A stretch of DNA of 64,000 nucleotides from Coprinopsis marcescibilis (taxonomy: Eukaryota > Basidiomycota > Agaricomycetes > Agaricales > Psathyrellaceae): positions 1 to 64,000 of the forward strand of contig ML210161.1 of NCBI GenBank assembly GCA_004369085.1, read 5' to 3'. This document shows, one piece after another, positions 1 to 12,192 of the stretch. Within the stretch, counting starts at the first letter, position 1. The number at the start of each line of letters is the position of its first letter. Position numbers and translations under genes: made by a program. Under the pieces are notes generated by a model. That model worked only from the letters and a program-made list of their open reading frames with translations, was not told the origin of the DNA and made no database searches.

Positions 1-76
1 GTATCCAGAATACGCGCGGTGCTTCCAATTTTCCGCGATGGGAGTCGGTGGACAGACGCCCAGATCGGGGAGGTTG

Positions 77-84
77 TGACGTCA
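77..84. promoter_or_regulatory. Palindromic CRE (TGACGTCA) upstream of the glutathione peroxidase
   Basis: A perfect 8-bp CRE palindrome lies 118 bp before the first ATG of the peroxidase gene. Atf1/CREB-type bZIP factors bind this site in fungi and control oxidative-stress genes, including gpx1 in fission yeast. That it regulates this gene is an inference from position. Confidence 0.45.
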
Positions 85-201
85 AACGGTCGCGTTGGCG
101 GATTTATTTCTGAGTGATGCGGTTGTGTTTTCCGCATGGACTTTGTATGTATGTAGTAATTAGTTCTTGGTCACTCGCCGGATGATCATATCAGTCACGC
201 C

Positions 202-1110
202 ATGAGACTCCTGAGCCCACCTCGTCGCCTTATAACTGCGCCATTCCAACGATCCAGTAGAGCATTCTCATCCGCATCTACTCTTGTCTCGAGATATCTT
301 CTCCCCTTCACTAAGCTACCCCGCCCCTCTACGCGGCTTTGCCTATCTGTGCCTCCAAGTTGGAACCAGCGATCTACGATGTCCACAAGTCCCACAACTT
401 CTGGGTTTTATTCCCTCAAGGCTGAATTGCCCAACGGAAAGACATACGACTTTGACCAGCTGCGAGGAAAGGTTGTGCTCATCGTAAACACTGCGTCCAA
501 ATGGTTCGTCACTTCTCCGTCTTCCCGTGCACAAAATTGACTCCAGTTCGCCTCTTCTCTTGCAGTGGTTTCACTCCTCAGTACAAAGGTGTGTAGTCCA
601 AACTCCCTTCGAAATCTACATAGTGCTGAAACGGATATCCAGGACTGCAGCAGCTCTACGAGAAGCACAAGGATAGCGGTTTTGTCATACTCGGGTTCCC
701 TTGCAACCAGGTAAGCAGCTCTGTCAAACACAACGGTGTCGTCGGCGCTGGTCTTACACACTAGTCTAGTTTGGTGGCCAGGAACCAGAGAATGACGATG
801 GAATCCAACAATTCTGCGAACTCAATCATGGTGTCACCTTCCCTCTCATGAAGAAATCCGATGTGAACGGAGACAGCACCAACGAAGTCTACAAGTGGTT
901 GAAGGCAGAGAAGTCTGGCTTGCTTGGCTTGACAAGAATCAAGGTGAGATTCTGCCGTCGTTCGGGGGTTTCGCATGGAATGAACTGAAATCTGGCTTTT
1001 AGTGGAATTTCGAAAAGTTCCTGATTGACAAAGAAGGCAACGTCGCTCATCGTTGGGCATCAACCACCGCTCCTTCGGCCATTGAGCCTGAGGTTGAGAA
1101 GCTGCTATGA
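202..1110 (+). CDS. Glutathione peroxidase (thioredoxin-dependent, Cys type), probably mitochondrial and cytosolic
   Basis: Reduces hydrogen and lipid peroxides; fungal Cys-type members usually use thioredoxin. Five exons: 202-503, 566-588, 643-710, 770-943, 1003-1110, giving 224 residues. The catalytic Cys codon is split by intron 1 and gives the K-C-G-F-T-P motif; the second signature reads L-G-F-P-C-N-Q-F-G-G-Q-E-P and the third W-N-F-E-K-F. Cys replaces selenocysteine. The first 59 residues hold many Arg and Ser and no acidic residue, as in a mitochondrial presequence. A second ATG at 379 gives a 165-residue protein, the normal family length, so two start sites could supply two compartments. 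The family call is firm; dual targeting is inferred. Confidence 0.92.
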
Positions 1111-1554
1111 CTAGATGGTGGAAACGACTCTGGAGGTGTGTCCAAGCCCTTGACTCTAGAGAATTTCTCGCTGAACATACGCTGCTCAGTTCTCAACCCA
1201 GCTCCCCGCCTTTGATTGGTCTAAGGCAACCCCTTTGTGTATGATATTTTGGAAAGATCTAATGCAAAAATTCGTGTTTCGTCGTGTTGGTCCTACTTAG
1301 CTTTGGCTCGGTGAGTTCTGCATAATGCGGTATGTGATAAACCTGTTGAGTGTCCGGTGAGAAACTGGAATATACCTACTTTGGGTTCTGTTCCGAAACG
1401 AGGGGAACGTTTGCTTGTGCCGATTTATAACGTGCATCAGAATTCTGAAAGGTGTGGACTGACGTTATTGTCCTTTTCACAGCGTTCAACGTTCAGGCTC
1501 TCAACCCCAATTTTGACCTATCCCACGATATCCCTCTCAACTTCAACTCGGACC
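1111..1554. other. Intergenic, peroxidase 3' end and F-box gene promoter
   Basis: No coding potential was recognised. The reading frame of the next gene is open from 1357 without an ATG, so part of this stretch is probably its 5' leader. No repeat was seen. Confidence 0.5.
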
Positions 1555-3496
1555 ATGCGATCGTTAAAACAACTCTTCAAGTATGCGGTGAATAACGAGG
1601 AACCTGCCCGGGACAAGCTGGAACCAGACGGGAAAGCCCTTAGGAAAGCCGAGCTAGCCATGATCCCTATCGAACGGAGCTCGATGTTCCTTCAGCTGCC
1701 TATGGAGATTGTTCTGAAAGTTGCTGCTTGTGTGAGTCGACGCCCTGCGTCTATTGCAAACCTCTGCTGATTCGCCTGTCATTGAATAGCTACCCGCCTG
1801 GTCTGTCAAGAACCTTCGACTCGTGTGCAAAGCCTTGAACGCCATTGTGAGCTGTATGGCGTTGAGTGCTCTGCGATTATCCGTTCGCCCCACGACTTTT
1901 GAGACCGATGTGGCAAAGTTGAAGGATATCTCGACCCTTGGAACTACTGATCAGTTTGATCCACAAAACCGATTGCCGGGGCATATGTTGACGCTGGACG
2001 GCTTCTCAACTCGTGTGCACAATGACGATGCTGATAAGACAAATCAGCTTCCTACCTTGTTGGATTCAGCCCTAAAGTCGTTGAGCCGAGTTCGACTGGT
2101 AAAGTGAGGTGTTTTAAATGCACATTTCTCCTCCTCCACTGACGCTCTTTAGATTAATCATGTACCAGAACGACGTTCGTCCCGCATGGTCAAAGACGGT
2201 CGAGTGGCTTGGTTCGCCCGAAGTGAGACTACTTGCTCTTCGCATTGAAGGTGATGACGTCGATGTCAAATCTTTTATGCTGACAATTCCTCCGTTCCGG
2301 GTTCGAAACCTTGAGTACCTGTCTTTCCAGCTGGACAGGTTCCAACAGACTCCCGAAACCATATCACAAACCTTTGAAGAGATTGCTGCGCTGTCTCCGG
2401 AGCTCGCAACGGTGTCCTTCACCGTTAGGGCACCCTTTGAATCCTTATTCACCGCCGTGAAAAAGCCCCTGCGTCTCAAGAATATCAAGCTCCGTCGTAC
2501 TATACTTCGACCGATCCCTTCCTTACTTCCCCATTTAAAACACCTCAGGTGTCTGGATCTGGCCCAGCCCACGCGAGTACCATTACACAGTATTCGTTAC
2601 AGTGCTCCTTCGGAGCTGGATGAAGTCTGGCGGGCATTCCAGCAAAACAGCATTTTCTTGGAAGTTATCTCCACAAGCTTCACCCCCGAGTTTGCCAAGT
2701 ATCTCGCTAGCTATCCATCGGGTCTTGGACTGACATCAATCCGCCTCTTCCCTTTCACCACCTCCAGCCAGTCGGATGTGGACGCCGCAGAGGATCTGGG
2801 ACCTAACTTTGAGTACTCCATGCTTTCGAACCATTTCTTAACCCTAAAGCACATCTATATCGCGGGGTGGTATGGGTCTTTGGAGTGGAACCCGACAGAA
2901 GGAAACGGAGAGACTTTGCGTGCCGCGATGTCATGCCCTCGACTTGAATCATTCTTTGTTGCGGTATGCGATGCCGACACTGCGAATGTGGTACGTCCAT
3001 TCCTTCTTGCACGCGTAAACGGGTATGCCTGACAGACATATAGTGTTCGTTTTTTGAAAGATTCACCGACGCTGTACCGAACTTGGGCTTACTTCGTATA
3101 CTGCCTTTGAGAGCACACAACTCACACGTCACACCTCTCTCGCTGGCCATCACTGCTCTGCAGCAGTATGTCGAGCCGGTCATTGGGGATGGCGACCATT
3201 TTCCGCCTACGAAACTACCCGTACTTCCAGCTGCTGTCCACATCCATATCGGAGACTTGGATGTCTCAGTCTCCATCACGCGGAAACTCGAGCAAGACCA
3301 AGATGAAGAGGGGAAGGCAAACGGTGGGCGATGTTATGTTTACGGAGCGCCAGAGCTCATAAAACTGGCGTCTTGTGACTCTGAGCTACGATTTCTCGAC
3401 TCTGAAGACCGTTCAGATTTTGGGAACCTATTCTACTACACTCAAGCAATCGATACTTCGAATAGTGATTACCGCGACCATGCTTCCTCCTTTTGA
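1555..3496 (+). CDS. F-box protein, unknown substrate
   Basis: Probable substrate adaptor of an SCF ubiquitin ligase. Four exons (1555-1731, 1790-2103, 2153-2990, 3044-3496) give 593 residues. The F-box spans the first intron, about residues 50-85: L-Q-L-P-M-E-I-V-L-K-V-A, then L-P-A-W-S-V-K-N-L-R-L-V-C-K. The rest has Leu-rich segments such as L-K-H-L-R-C-L-D-L, like the degenerate LRR tails of basidiomycete F-box proteins. The start is the first in-frame ATG. Architecture and size resemble the gene at 27589-29506. These families expand greatly in Agaricomycetes and usually have no assigned target. Confidence 0.72.
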
Positions 3497-3518
3497 TATA
3501 CTCCATTCTCTGGCAGTC

Positions 3519-5606
3519 TTACTGCCGTAGGAGGAAAATACTCTCCCGCAATCCAGACAACTGTTCCTCTCTCCCGCGCTGTTCGATGTCAAACAATCTC
3601 CTGAGTTCTTTGACCTGCGCTTCCTTCTCATCCATCTCCTCCACAATAACTCGAGTCACTTCCTTATGCTCTTCCAAAACGCTGTCAGCGACCTCAAGCT
3701 CGTTCGTCATGCTATCCAGAGCTTCCTTCTCCTTGTCCAATCTCTGTTTCATCTCTGCGTAGGCGTTTTGTGCCTTCGACACGGTGGACTGTATTTTGCT
3801 CTGATGCGCCAGCGCTTGAGCCTCGTCCTTAACGGCGACCTTGTGTTTCTTGTGGATGGCGCTCAGCTCGTCGTTCACGGCGTCCAGCGCCTTCTTGGCG
3901 GCGACGGTATCCCGCTTGATCGACGCAATAATCAAAAGCTTGCCCTTGGCTAATAGAACAGTATGATCAACGACATGTTGTTGTCGAATGCGACTTTTCT
4001 ACTCACCTGCCTCCGAGGCCACTCGGCGATCCTTTCGCCAGCTGCCTTCGTTTTCGCCCTTCTCCCATTGCTCCTGTACCTTCTGCTCTCTCAAGTCCGC
4101 CTCATGTAGATACTCTTCGTTGGTTTGCTGAGCACCGGGGGACCTGGTGAAAACGTTGATCGCTGTCTGACGCCGGCCATTGGGAGATCCGGCCTTTATA
4201 CGTATCGAGTCTCGAGGGGCAGTGAGGAATGTACTGTCGGGCTCGTCTCGTTTTTCTGGAATAAGCGTCGACACTGTGTCGACTAGCACGGGAAAGTTGG
4301 AGCAGCTTGGATTAGAAGGAATAGCCGTTCGTTCTTCCGTTGCTAGCGCATTGGGGAGGCCCATTGTTTCGGACTGTCCTCTACGCCTTGAAAGCCCGAT
4401 GGACATGATGGAACGGAGCGCGTTTTTCTTGGTTGGGGAGGTTCCGGGAAGGGGAGAGTGAGGGGTGGCCGTAGCATTCGGATCGTTTCGGGGACCGGGG
4501 AGGTTCTCGTTGAAGGAAAGGCGCCTTTCCATTGCTCTGGGATAAGCGCTGGGCGCTTGTGCGGAATCAGAGTTGCCGGACGAGGTTCCGTCGTTCATTG
4601 CGGCTGCGGCTCTTCCTAGCTCTTGATCTCTCCCTGAGGGTATGTCATCCTTGAGAGACCCTTGAGCGTCCGCATTGAGTAGCGGAGCCCGAGAGTCGGC
4701 TTCCAAGGAAAGGCTACATTCCATCTCGCGTTCACGAAGCTTGTTGAAGGCGGGTGCGAGGAACTCGTCTTCCTCACTGCCGTTCCTGTTGCCATCTTTA
4801 CCGAGTAAGCCACCATTAGTGACAACGACGTAGTCGCCTTGAAGCTCGTCCAAATTTGACGCCGCGTAGGGTACTGTTGCGACAGGAGCCGAGGAGGAGC
4901 GAATGCTGCCGAGGAGGACTGGAGGGAGCGGTACGGCTGACTTGCTGGGGGAGGATTTCATCGGAGTAGAAGGACCCATGCTGCAGTCATCCGACGATTC
5001 GTCCTGGTATTGTTCCTGGGAGAGGACACCTTCAACCGTTGCATTGCTCTTCATCGCGCTCTGAGACATGTAAACCAGGGATAGGGGGGGAACAGGAGGG
5101 ACGGCGCTTGGGGGTTCGGGTGCTACTGCTCGACTGAGAGTACTCGGTCGATATTGGGACTTTGGAGATTTGAGGATGGGTTTGATCCATGAACGAGGGG
5201 AGAAGGATGAGGTCTTTGGAGGAGTTTTGGGGATGAGTTTTGGAGCTACAGGCGTAGTAACAGCGGGGGTCGGACTGTTGTTGCGCGAGTGCTTGGTTTT
5301 ATCACGGGGATGGAGAACTGACTCGTATTCTTCCTCTTCGATAGCCACAAAACTGAGCACCGGGCTTGAAGGGATGACGGGGCTTTTAGTGGTGGAAGCT
5401 GAGGTCATTATGGAAGTCAAGGGAGCAACCATTGGACCGGTAGTTCCTTGTTGTATTAGAGGAGAAAGTTGAACGAAAGCCGAAGAGTTGCTGTCTACCA
5501 ACTTGGGCGAGGTTATGGTGGGACCGGGAGGGAGCGTCGGCGAAGCGAGGTCAACCACGGATCTGCGCTTGAAGAGGCGGTGGTCAATATCTTGGGAGGA
5601 GGCCAT
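3519..5606 (-). CDS. Coiled-coil protein with long disordered Ser/Pro-rich N-terminus, function unknown
   Basis: Two exons (5606-4007 and 3949-3519; 57-nt intron with a consensus GTGAGT donor) give 676 residues. Residues 1 to about 480 are rich in Ser, Pro and Thr and of low complexity, with basic patches such as K-R-R-S and many possible phosphorylation sites. About residues 490-670 are charged and heptad-like (A-K-K-A-L-D-A-V-N-D-E-L, then E-E-H-K-E-V-T-R) and should form a long coiled coil. No catalytic motif or membrane segment is visible. It ends 22 bp from the stop of the convergent F-box gene. A cytoskeletal or scaffold role would fit the shape, but I do not recognise the family. Confidence 0.8.
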
Positions 5607-6049
5607 TTAGTAGGGTAATTGGAGCGTTTAGCGTTACACTTTGACGTCTGTGCGATTAGTAGAGACAAGACTCTGAATACAAGGAGAAATGTATATAAAT
5701 CAGGGGTCCCATAGCGTTTCGGACTGACTGATGGAATGAAGACTTTACGACCTGGCTCTTATGCGCTCTTAAACAAGTTCCTGGAAGAATTTCAAGGAAT
5801 TCCATTGATTCTGGGAGTTTGTTGGTGCAAGTAGGTCCTGACATACTTACGTTGGCTTGGCATCAGAGCCGGCAAGGCAAGACTGGCCCCGCCGCGTTTC
5901 TTTGTTTCGTCCGACCACCACGCCCTGCACGAAATGCCCTTCTCAAGTTCTTGTACTCCTGCGTAAATCTGCTTGGATTGCTCTACTGACTCTAGTACCA
6001 ACACCAACTCATCAAGTAGAGCCCTCTACAGACATCGTATTCGTCGATA
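5607..6049. other. Divergent promoter region
   Basis: This 443-bp stretch separates the 5' ends of the coiled-coil gene (-) and the AP-3 beta gene (+), so it must hold both promoters. No clear coding sequence or repeat was seen. Confidence 0.5.
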
Positions 6050-9000
6050 ATGGCTCTCTCGAATCAGTATATTCAAACCTTGACCACCAATGCGACACGC
6101 TTGGGGACGAGAATCCAGGAGTCGATCACAGAGCAAGCGAGCCAACTCGCTGCTGTGAGAGGTGCTGGGGCAAGCAGTTACCTCGACAGCGTTGCTGGTC
6201 CAGAAGATCGCACGAAAGTAGCGGCCGGCATCAAGAAGCAGCTGGAGTCGAATAGCGAACGGGAGAAGCTGGATGCATTGAAGCGGCTGGTCGCGGTATG
6301 TCATTCTCTTGACCTCGTCCTGGTCGTACCTTGGAATTCAATTAGTCCTTTGCTTTAACAGCTCATGAGCAAATCTCATCCGCCATCGTCGCTCACACTC
6401 ACATTTTTCCCCTCTGTCGTCAAGCTCGTTGCCTCTCCGTCCATTGAAGTCCGCAAACTGGTCTATATATACCTTCTGCACCATTCTCCATATGACCCAG
6501 ATCTCGCCCTGCTTTCCATCAATACCTTTCAAAAGGACCTTTCGTCTGACCCTAACCCGTTGATACGAGCCATGGCACTGAGAGTGCTTAGTGGAATGCG
6601 GGTGCCGATGGTTGGCAACGTGGTGGTAATGGGAATCAAGAAGTGCGCAAGCGACACTAGCCCATATGTGCGCAAAGTAGCAGCCCTTGCTATTCCTAAA
6701 TGTTACGAGTAAGAAAGTCCCACTTATTTCTAAATTATGCATTAATAGCTGTACATTTAACAGGCTGGATCCGTCGCATCTACCTTCTCTTCTCCCTATC
6801 TTGACTCAGACACTGCTATCCCCTTCCGCATTCTCTCCTCTATGCATAGGAGCCACTATATATGCGTTCAACGTCATCTGTCCCGGCTCTTCGATCACCC
6901 ACCTTTCGTTGATCCACCCATACTTTAGACGTTTATGCAAAGTGCTGATCGATGTGGATGAATGGGGGCAAGTCGAAATGATGAAGCTATTGCTGCGATA
7001 CGCTAGGGTTATGCTTCCTCGCCCTACACCTACACAGAAGTCGGAAGACGAGGATGATGAAGTAATTGAAGACGTGGAACTCGACAAGGACCTAAAGCTC
7101 CTCCTGGATAGCGCCGAGCTGACCTTCCAAAGTCGGAACCCAGCTGTGATATTAGCTGCTACGAGGGTGTTTTATTACCTAGCACCAAGTTCTTACTTTG
7201 GAAAGTTTGTCAACCCATTACTCAGGCTCGCCGACAGCTCTTCTCCGGGTGTGGAGAGGGTGGTGTATCGCTATCTGGTATTACTATCAAGGAACAAGCC
7301 GGATAGTATCGCTGTACGTGAGTTTCATCTGTGTTATCCTGACGAATCTAAATCTTCTCTCTGATAGCACCTGCTCGCGCCTCACTACTCCCGATTCTTC
7401 GTTCGTCTATCGACCGATTCGCTTGCTGTCAAGAAGGACAAGATACGGCTCCTAATCAACCTAATCACCCCTTCCTCTTCCTCCGCGTCCGACTACGTTC
7501 ACGACCTATGGCCCGCAATCTTGCGCGAATTCGTCGACTATGCCGATGATACAGATGATGCCGTTGTTCGTGAATCCATACAAGCAATTGGAGTGCTGGC
7601 CAAGCGAATTAGGACAACCGAAGCAATCAAGTCGTGTCTCTCTGCCTTGATGAACATGATCAAGAGCCCCTATGGTAAGATCCCTTCGTCCTCCTGTTCA
7701 GCACAATCTAACCTTTTGGATGTAGACATCGTCGTGAGCAGTGCGGTACAGGTCCTAAAGGATCTGGTCTACGTACAGCTTCAGCAAACTGCATCTTATT
7801 CAGCGCTCACCAACCTGAAGGATCCGGCATCCTCACCCCTTTCGATCGTCGCGCATTTAGCCAAGAAGTTTGACGACATCAAGCACGCAGAAGCTAGAGC
7901 TTGCGTCATTTGGCTCGTAGGGCAGTACGCTGGTAACGAAGGTGGAAACAGTGGTGCAGGGGTTGATGGGATTGCCGACTGGGCACCTGATGTCCTTCGA
8001 AAGGGGGCGAAGACGTTTGCGTCTGAGGAGCCCCTTGTGAAGTTGCAGTTGTTAACGCTCGCCGCCAAGTTGGTTGTCCTCGTCCGGCCGCAAGCTGGTC
8101 CAATCCCTCCTGAAGAACCCGGCACGGAAACTACGCATTCCCTTTCGGACCAGGCACAGAAACAACGCAAGCTTGCTCTGTTGGCGCAGTATGTGGTGTC
8201 AGGTCTTGCGCGTTACGACACGAACAACGATGTTAGGGACCGGGCGAGGATGGTATGGGGTTTGATTCGTGGCATTGTGGAACAGTCTTTGATTGAGGAG
8301 GATAAGGAGGATCCCTCGTTACACTCTGGATCTCAAGTGGAGGGCGTGGTTCTGAGGCGGGAGCAAGTGAAGGTAGTGCTTTTCGAAGGAAAAGCGGTTG
8401 GTACAGGTGACGATGAAACTCTGGGGCTGCCGAACCTTGGCAACCATCGGACGATTGGATCTCTAGATCTTTTCACCACCGGACCCGTTTTGACTTCAAG
8501 CCATACGGTGTACACGACAGTTGGAGAAGGTGATGAGGAGATGGTTGTTAATGAGGATGTGCCGGAATGGATGGAGAAGGGTGTGGAATCCAAGCTCAGG
8601 GAGAGCGAGGATGATCAGAAGGGGCCACATAAAGCGCCGCTTACGGCTATTGGAAGCTCCAGTTTCTCTTCAGGAGGAGCCGGGCCTACTGGATTCGGAA
8701 ACAAGAGGAACCAGGGTGGGGCGAGTAGTAAGGTTGTGCTTGTTCCTACGAATTTCTCTGGGACGAATCCTGGTTCTGTGCCTTCAACACCTGGGAGGGT
8801 GGATACCGAGGAGGGTAAAAAGAAGTGGAAGGATCTGGACGCGTTTTATGCGGAGGAGGAGGAGGAGGAGGAGAGTGAAGAAAGTGAAGATGATGAGGAT
8901 GAAGAAGCTAAGGCTGAAGGAAGTGGAGGAGAGGAAGGGGAAGAAGAAGAAGAAGAAAGTGAAGAGGAGGAGGAAGAAAGTGGCGAGGAAGAGGAAGAGA

Positions 9001-9068
9001 GCGAGGAAGTGAGTCTGGCGACACAAGCTCAGCGGGAACGAACCGGCCTTCTGTCCTCGAACACTTGA
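6050..9068 (+). CDS. APL6: AP-3 adaptor complex subunit beta
   Basis: Large subunit of the AP-3 coat, which sorts cargo from Golgi or endosomes directly to the vacuole. Five exons: 6050-6295, 6362-6708, 6764-7313, 7368-7674, 7726-9068, giving 930 residues. The N-terminal two thirds is the adaptin trunk of helical repeats, with conserved pieces such as [20 protein letters not shown] and [11 protein letters not shown]. The protein ends in a Ser and Glu/Asp tract (about residues 850-915), the acidic hinge that separates AP-3 beta from AP-1/2 beta. No clear ear domain follows, as in other fungal forms. Intron 4 is 51 nt and in frame, so retention would not cause a stop. Confidence 0.93.
8850..9010 (+). 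repeat. GA-rich low-complexity tract coding the AP-3 beta acidic hinge
   Basis: About 160 nt of nearly pure purine (GAG, GAA and AGT units) encode the Ser/Glu/Asp hinge. It is low complexity that may slip during replication and will confuse alignments, and the complementary strand shows a false Phe/Leu-rich reading frame. Confidence 0.8.
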
Positions 9069-9253
9069 ACGTTGGCAATTACATTTCAGTTCAGTTCTTC
9101 TACTTTGACATACAGATACAAATGGTTTCTTACGGATGGTGCCAGTAACTGTTACCGATTTGGATCAAGCCTAAAGGGTTACTTGGTGAACTAACCCTCC
9201 AGACAGTACAGGGACCCTAGTTACTAGATCACATATTCCATGAAACTGTTCCC

Positions 9254-10750
9254 TCAGTTAGCCGCTGGCTGACTTTCCAAACTATCTACTGCCTCTGTCT
9301 CTCGCTTTGCTGGTCGGATAGGGGCGTGGTTTGCAACCCTGTCAGAAACCCCAACTAAAGCCAAGTGACTCGGCAGAGCATCTCCAGATCCCTACGAGCG
9401 AGAACCGGGTGAGAAAGACGTCTCTGCAGAGGAGAGATGGGTACTCACGACCATGATGTGGGGGAACCCAATGTCAAATGAATTCACGCTTTCCAAATAT
9501 TTGATCTGCTCATCGCTCAAGGAGATCTCGAGTGCTTCGATGTTCTGCTCCAATTGCTCAACCTTGCGCCCTCCAACAATCGGGAAGACAAATGGCGCCT
9601 TTTGCATGACATACGCGATTGCCACTAACACAACGGTCGGTCAGACGCCATAGCTCCCATAGGAAGGGGGGAAGCTGAAAGATCCGCTCACCCGACGAGA
9701 GAGACTTGGCGCCGACTTCTTTGGCAACCTTTTCCAGAGCGCGGGATGCAGCTTTCTCCGCGTCGTTTCTTTGCCAGTTGGGGCCGATGTAGAATGTGCG
9801 GCCGTTCTCCCCGGATTTGAGGCGTGCTTCTTCGTCTGCGTCTGTGCGGAGCTTTCCAAAGCCGAGGACGCCCCAGGGTGCGAGTGCCATGCCTTCCATG
9901 CGCGCCATGGGAATGATGTCGCGTTCGAAGGAGCGGTCGAGGATGCTCCAGCGGCCTTGGTAGACCGAGAACTGGGTCAGACCGTGGTCCTTTGCATACT
10001 GGTTTGCTTTAGCCACTATCCAAGCCGGTGTATCCGAGATTCCCTGCGTGATGTTAGCCGCGGAAACGGGGGTGAGGCTTGAAAAATGCAACTTGCGAGG
10101 TAGAAGATTTTTCCTTGTGTGACGAGGGCGTGGAGGCTTTGCATGATTTCTTCGATGCTGGTTGTCCAGTCCCAGAGGTGGAGGTAGAATAGGTCGATGT
10201 AATCTGTTCGGAGGTTCTTGAGGGAGGATTTGAGGGAGAGGTGCATACTCTTGGTGTTGTTTCCGGCGAAGAGTACGCGCTGGTGCGTCTTGTTGTCTTG
10301 GGGCTTGAAGTTGGCCGTGTACTGTGAATGTATAAGTGCATGGGTTGAGAAGGGTATGTGGTGGAGGACAGACCTTTGTAGCGATGAACAGCTGGTCTCG
10401 AATCCCGCGCTCCTCAGCCCATTCGCCGATGAACTGCTCAGAGCTCCCGTCCTGGCTTTGTTACATCACCCGACTCGGTTCAGTTTTGGTCAAAGGTAAA
10501 GAGATCGGGGGTGGATGGCTCACTAGAGGTTGGCGGTGTCGATAAAGTTGCCACCTTTATCGAAAAAGGCGTTGAGGAGCTCGAAGCTCGATTCTTTGCT
10601 CATGCTTCCCATTCCGATGCTTTCCCATTTGTCGCCGATGCTCATTGCGCCCAGCTGGAGGGGCGAGACATGAACGCCTGCAGCTGGGGCGAGCTGGCGG
10701 TAGCGGCCCAGTGCGGTGGCAGGCGGGGCAGGAGGTGCGAAAACTGACAT
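9254..10750 (-). CDS. Aldo-keto reductase, aryl-alcohol dehydrogenase (AAD) type
   Basis: NADPH-dependent oxidoreductase; the AAD subfamily reduces aromatic aldehydes and is common in lignin-degrading fungi. Visible in order: L-G-A-M-S-I-G, then F-I-D-T-A-N-L-Y-Q-D-G with the catalytic Asp and Tyr (the Tyr codon is split by an intron), I-A-T-K with the Lys, and Y-L-H-L-W-D-W with the His. Cofactor-binding pieces are F-S-V-Y-Q-G-R-W and F-P-I-V-G-G-R-K. A last short exon after H-I-M-V ends at 9254, convergent with AP-3 beta 185 bp away. Exons are separated by several introns of about 50-90 nt. The substrate cannot be read from sequence. Confidence 0.88.
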
Positions 10751-12192
10751 GCTGGGTTGTTGGAGAGGACTCGATTTGGATGGGTGGTCGGGTTGGTTGT
10801 GGCCCTCCCTCCTTTTATATTGTGGAGGCGTTAGGGGCGGCAGAATACAAGTATGTCAGGATTTGATTATCTTGTCTACATCCCGATCCCGTTTCCTGGA
10901 ACATGCACGGCAGCGATTGCGTTGGCATTCGGCGAGCGAGCGTTTGTATTGTTGCGTAGTAAGTCGTGATGGTTTGGAAGTCTAACAATAGTGTCGGGAG
11001 CGATACTATGCAGCTTGTCCCTGACACCGGATTGATATCCGTCAAACGACTGTCAGAATGCGCCACATGCAAGTTAGCGTGTTTTCGGGACAATAGAGAA
11101 ACATCATGCGCTCTTTCTCTGGCCAGAGGTCAGGTCTGGCACTTGCAGATGGCTTGGATAAAATACGTACTTGGCGGAGTACCGACTCCCGGACGTCGGT
11201 CTATTGTTAGTATGTAGATGAGGTTGGTTTCGAGGTTTGTAAGCTCCTTGAGCTTTCTGCATCTGTATCTCGGCTATCTTCCAGATTTCCGGTGGGTGTT
11301 TTGATTGTTTCTCGCTAATGTGCTATCTTTAAACTGGTAGGTGCAGAGGTGCATCACGCCAGGCTGCTTTTCGAACACAAGTTGTGCAGTCACACTGACT
11401 TGTAAGCGCCCGTCTCCGTCTTCCAGACCATGGCGTGTTACTATGCCACCCTGGTCAGAAGTTTGTAGCAGTAGCCAGCGAAATGACGGCATGTTTCGAA
11501 GCGCCCACACGTCATGCAAATGTCGGTATGTATCCTAACCTGAACTCGCGCCCCGGCGAGCCAATCAGAGTAAAATCTGCGCATCCACAGTTCCGGGGAC
11601 AACTTGAATGAACGATGAGAACTTGAAACTTGCATCTCGGAGGATTTCCTATAATGGAGCATTCCTTAATATGCCCGCCCCCGAAATGTTGCGCTCTCTG
11701 AATGGCAGCGGCATATGGCTTGGCTTGGCTTGGCGCTAAATGTGATCGATCTTGGGATCTTGTGTGAAGGGTATTAGCGCCCAAGGCTGAGCGCATTGGG
11801 CTCGGCGTGCTCTTCAGGTGTGGCTGTAGCAGGTCAGATACGCATCCCGCCGCATTACATTTAAGCTTTGGCGGAGTTCGGACTCTGGGGTGGAGCACTG
11901 GGACCCCTTGAATGCCAAGCTCCCATCGATGTCATTAGAAGGGGAGTACATAGAAGCAAGTGATAGACTTGCTCATAAAGTCAAAATTGCAGCAATACCC
12001 GTGTGCTGGAACCGGGTGGAACTTTGGAACCGATGTGCTGCCCACGCGGTGGCCAGATAGAACATGACGGGGGTATTAGTGCACCGTATCCCTTCAGCAG
12101 GGTCAGCAGGGACGGTTGACCGTAGGAGACTGCAGGAACATGGTCTCTGTGGATTTGCAGCGCTGAAATGAGGGTTGCAAGGGCTGGCAGAT
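10751..12192. other. Long intergenic region upstream of the GATA gene
   Basis: About 1.4 kb between two divergent genes with only short random reading frames. It contains the TATA box of the reductase near its left end. If the duplication across the gap is an artefact, this is also the true distal promoter of the GATA factor. No mobile element was recognised. Confidence 0.45.
10812..10819 (-). promoter_or_regulatory. TATA box of the aldo-keto reductase gene
   Basis: TATAAAAG on the minus strand, 62-69 bp before the ATG at 10750. The spacing matches TATA-like boxes before several other genes in the window. Confidence 0.5.

Noticed and set aside
8784..9026. Phe/Leu-rich membrane-like frame opposite AP-3 beta
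   Set aside because: It is the complement of the acidic hinge tract.
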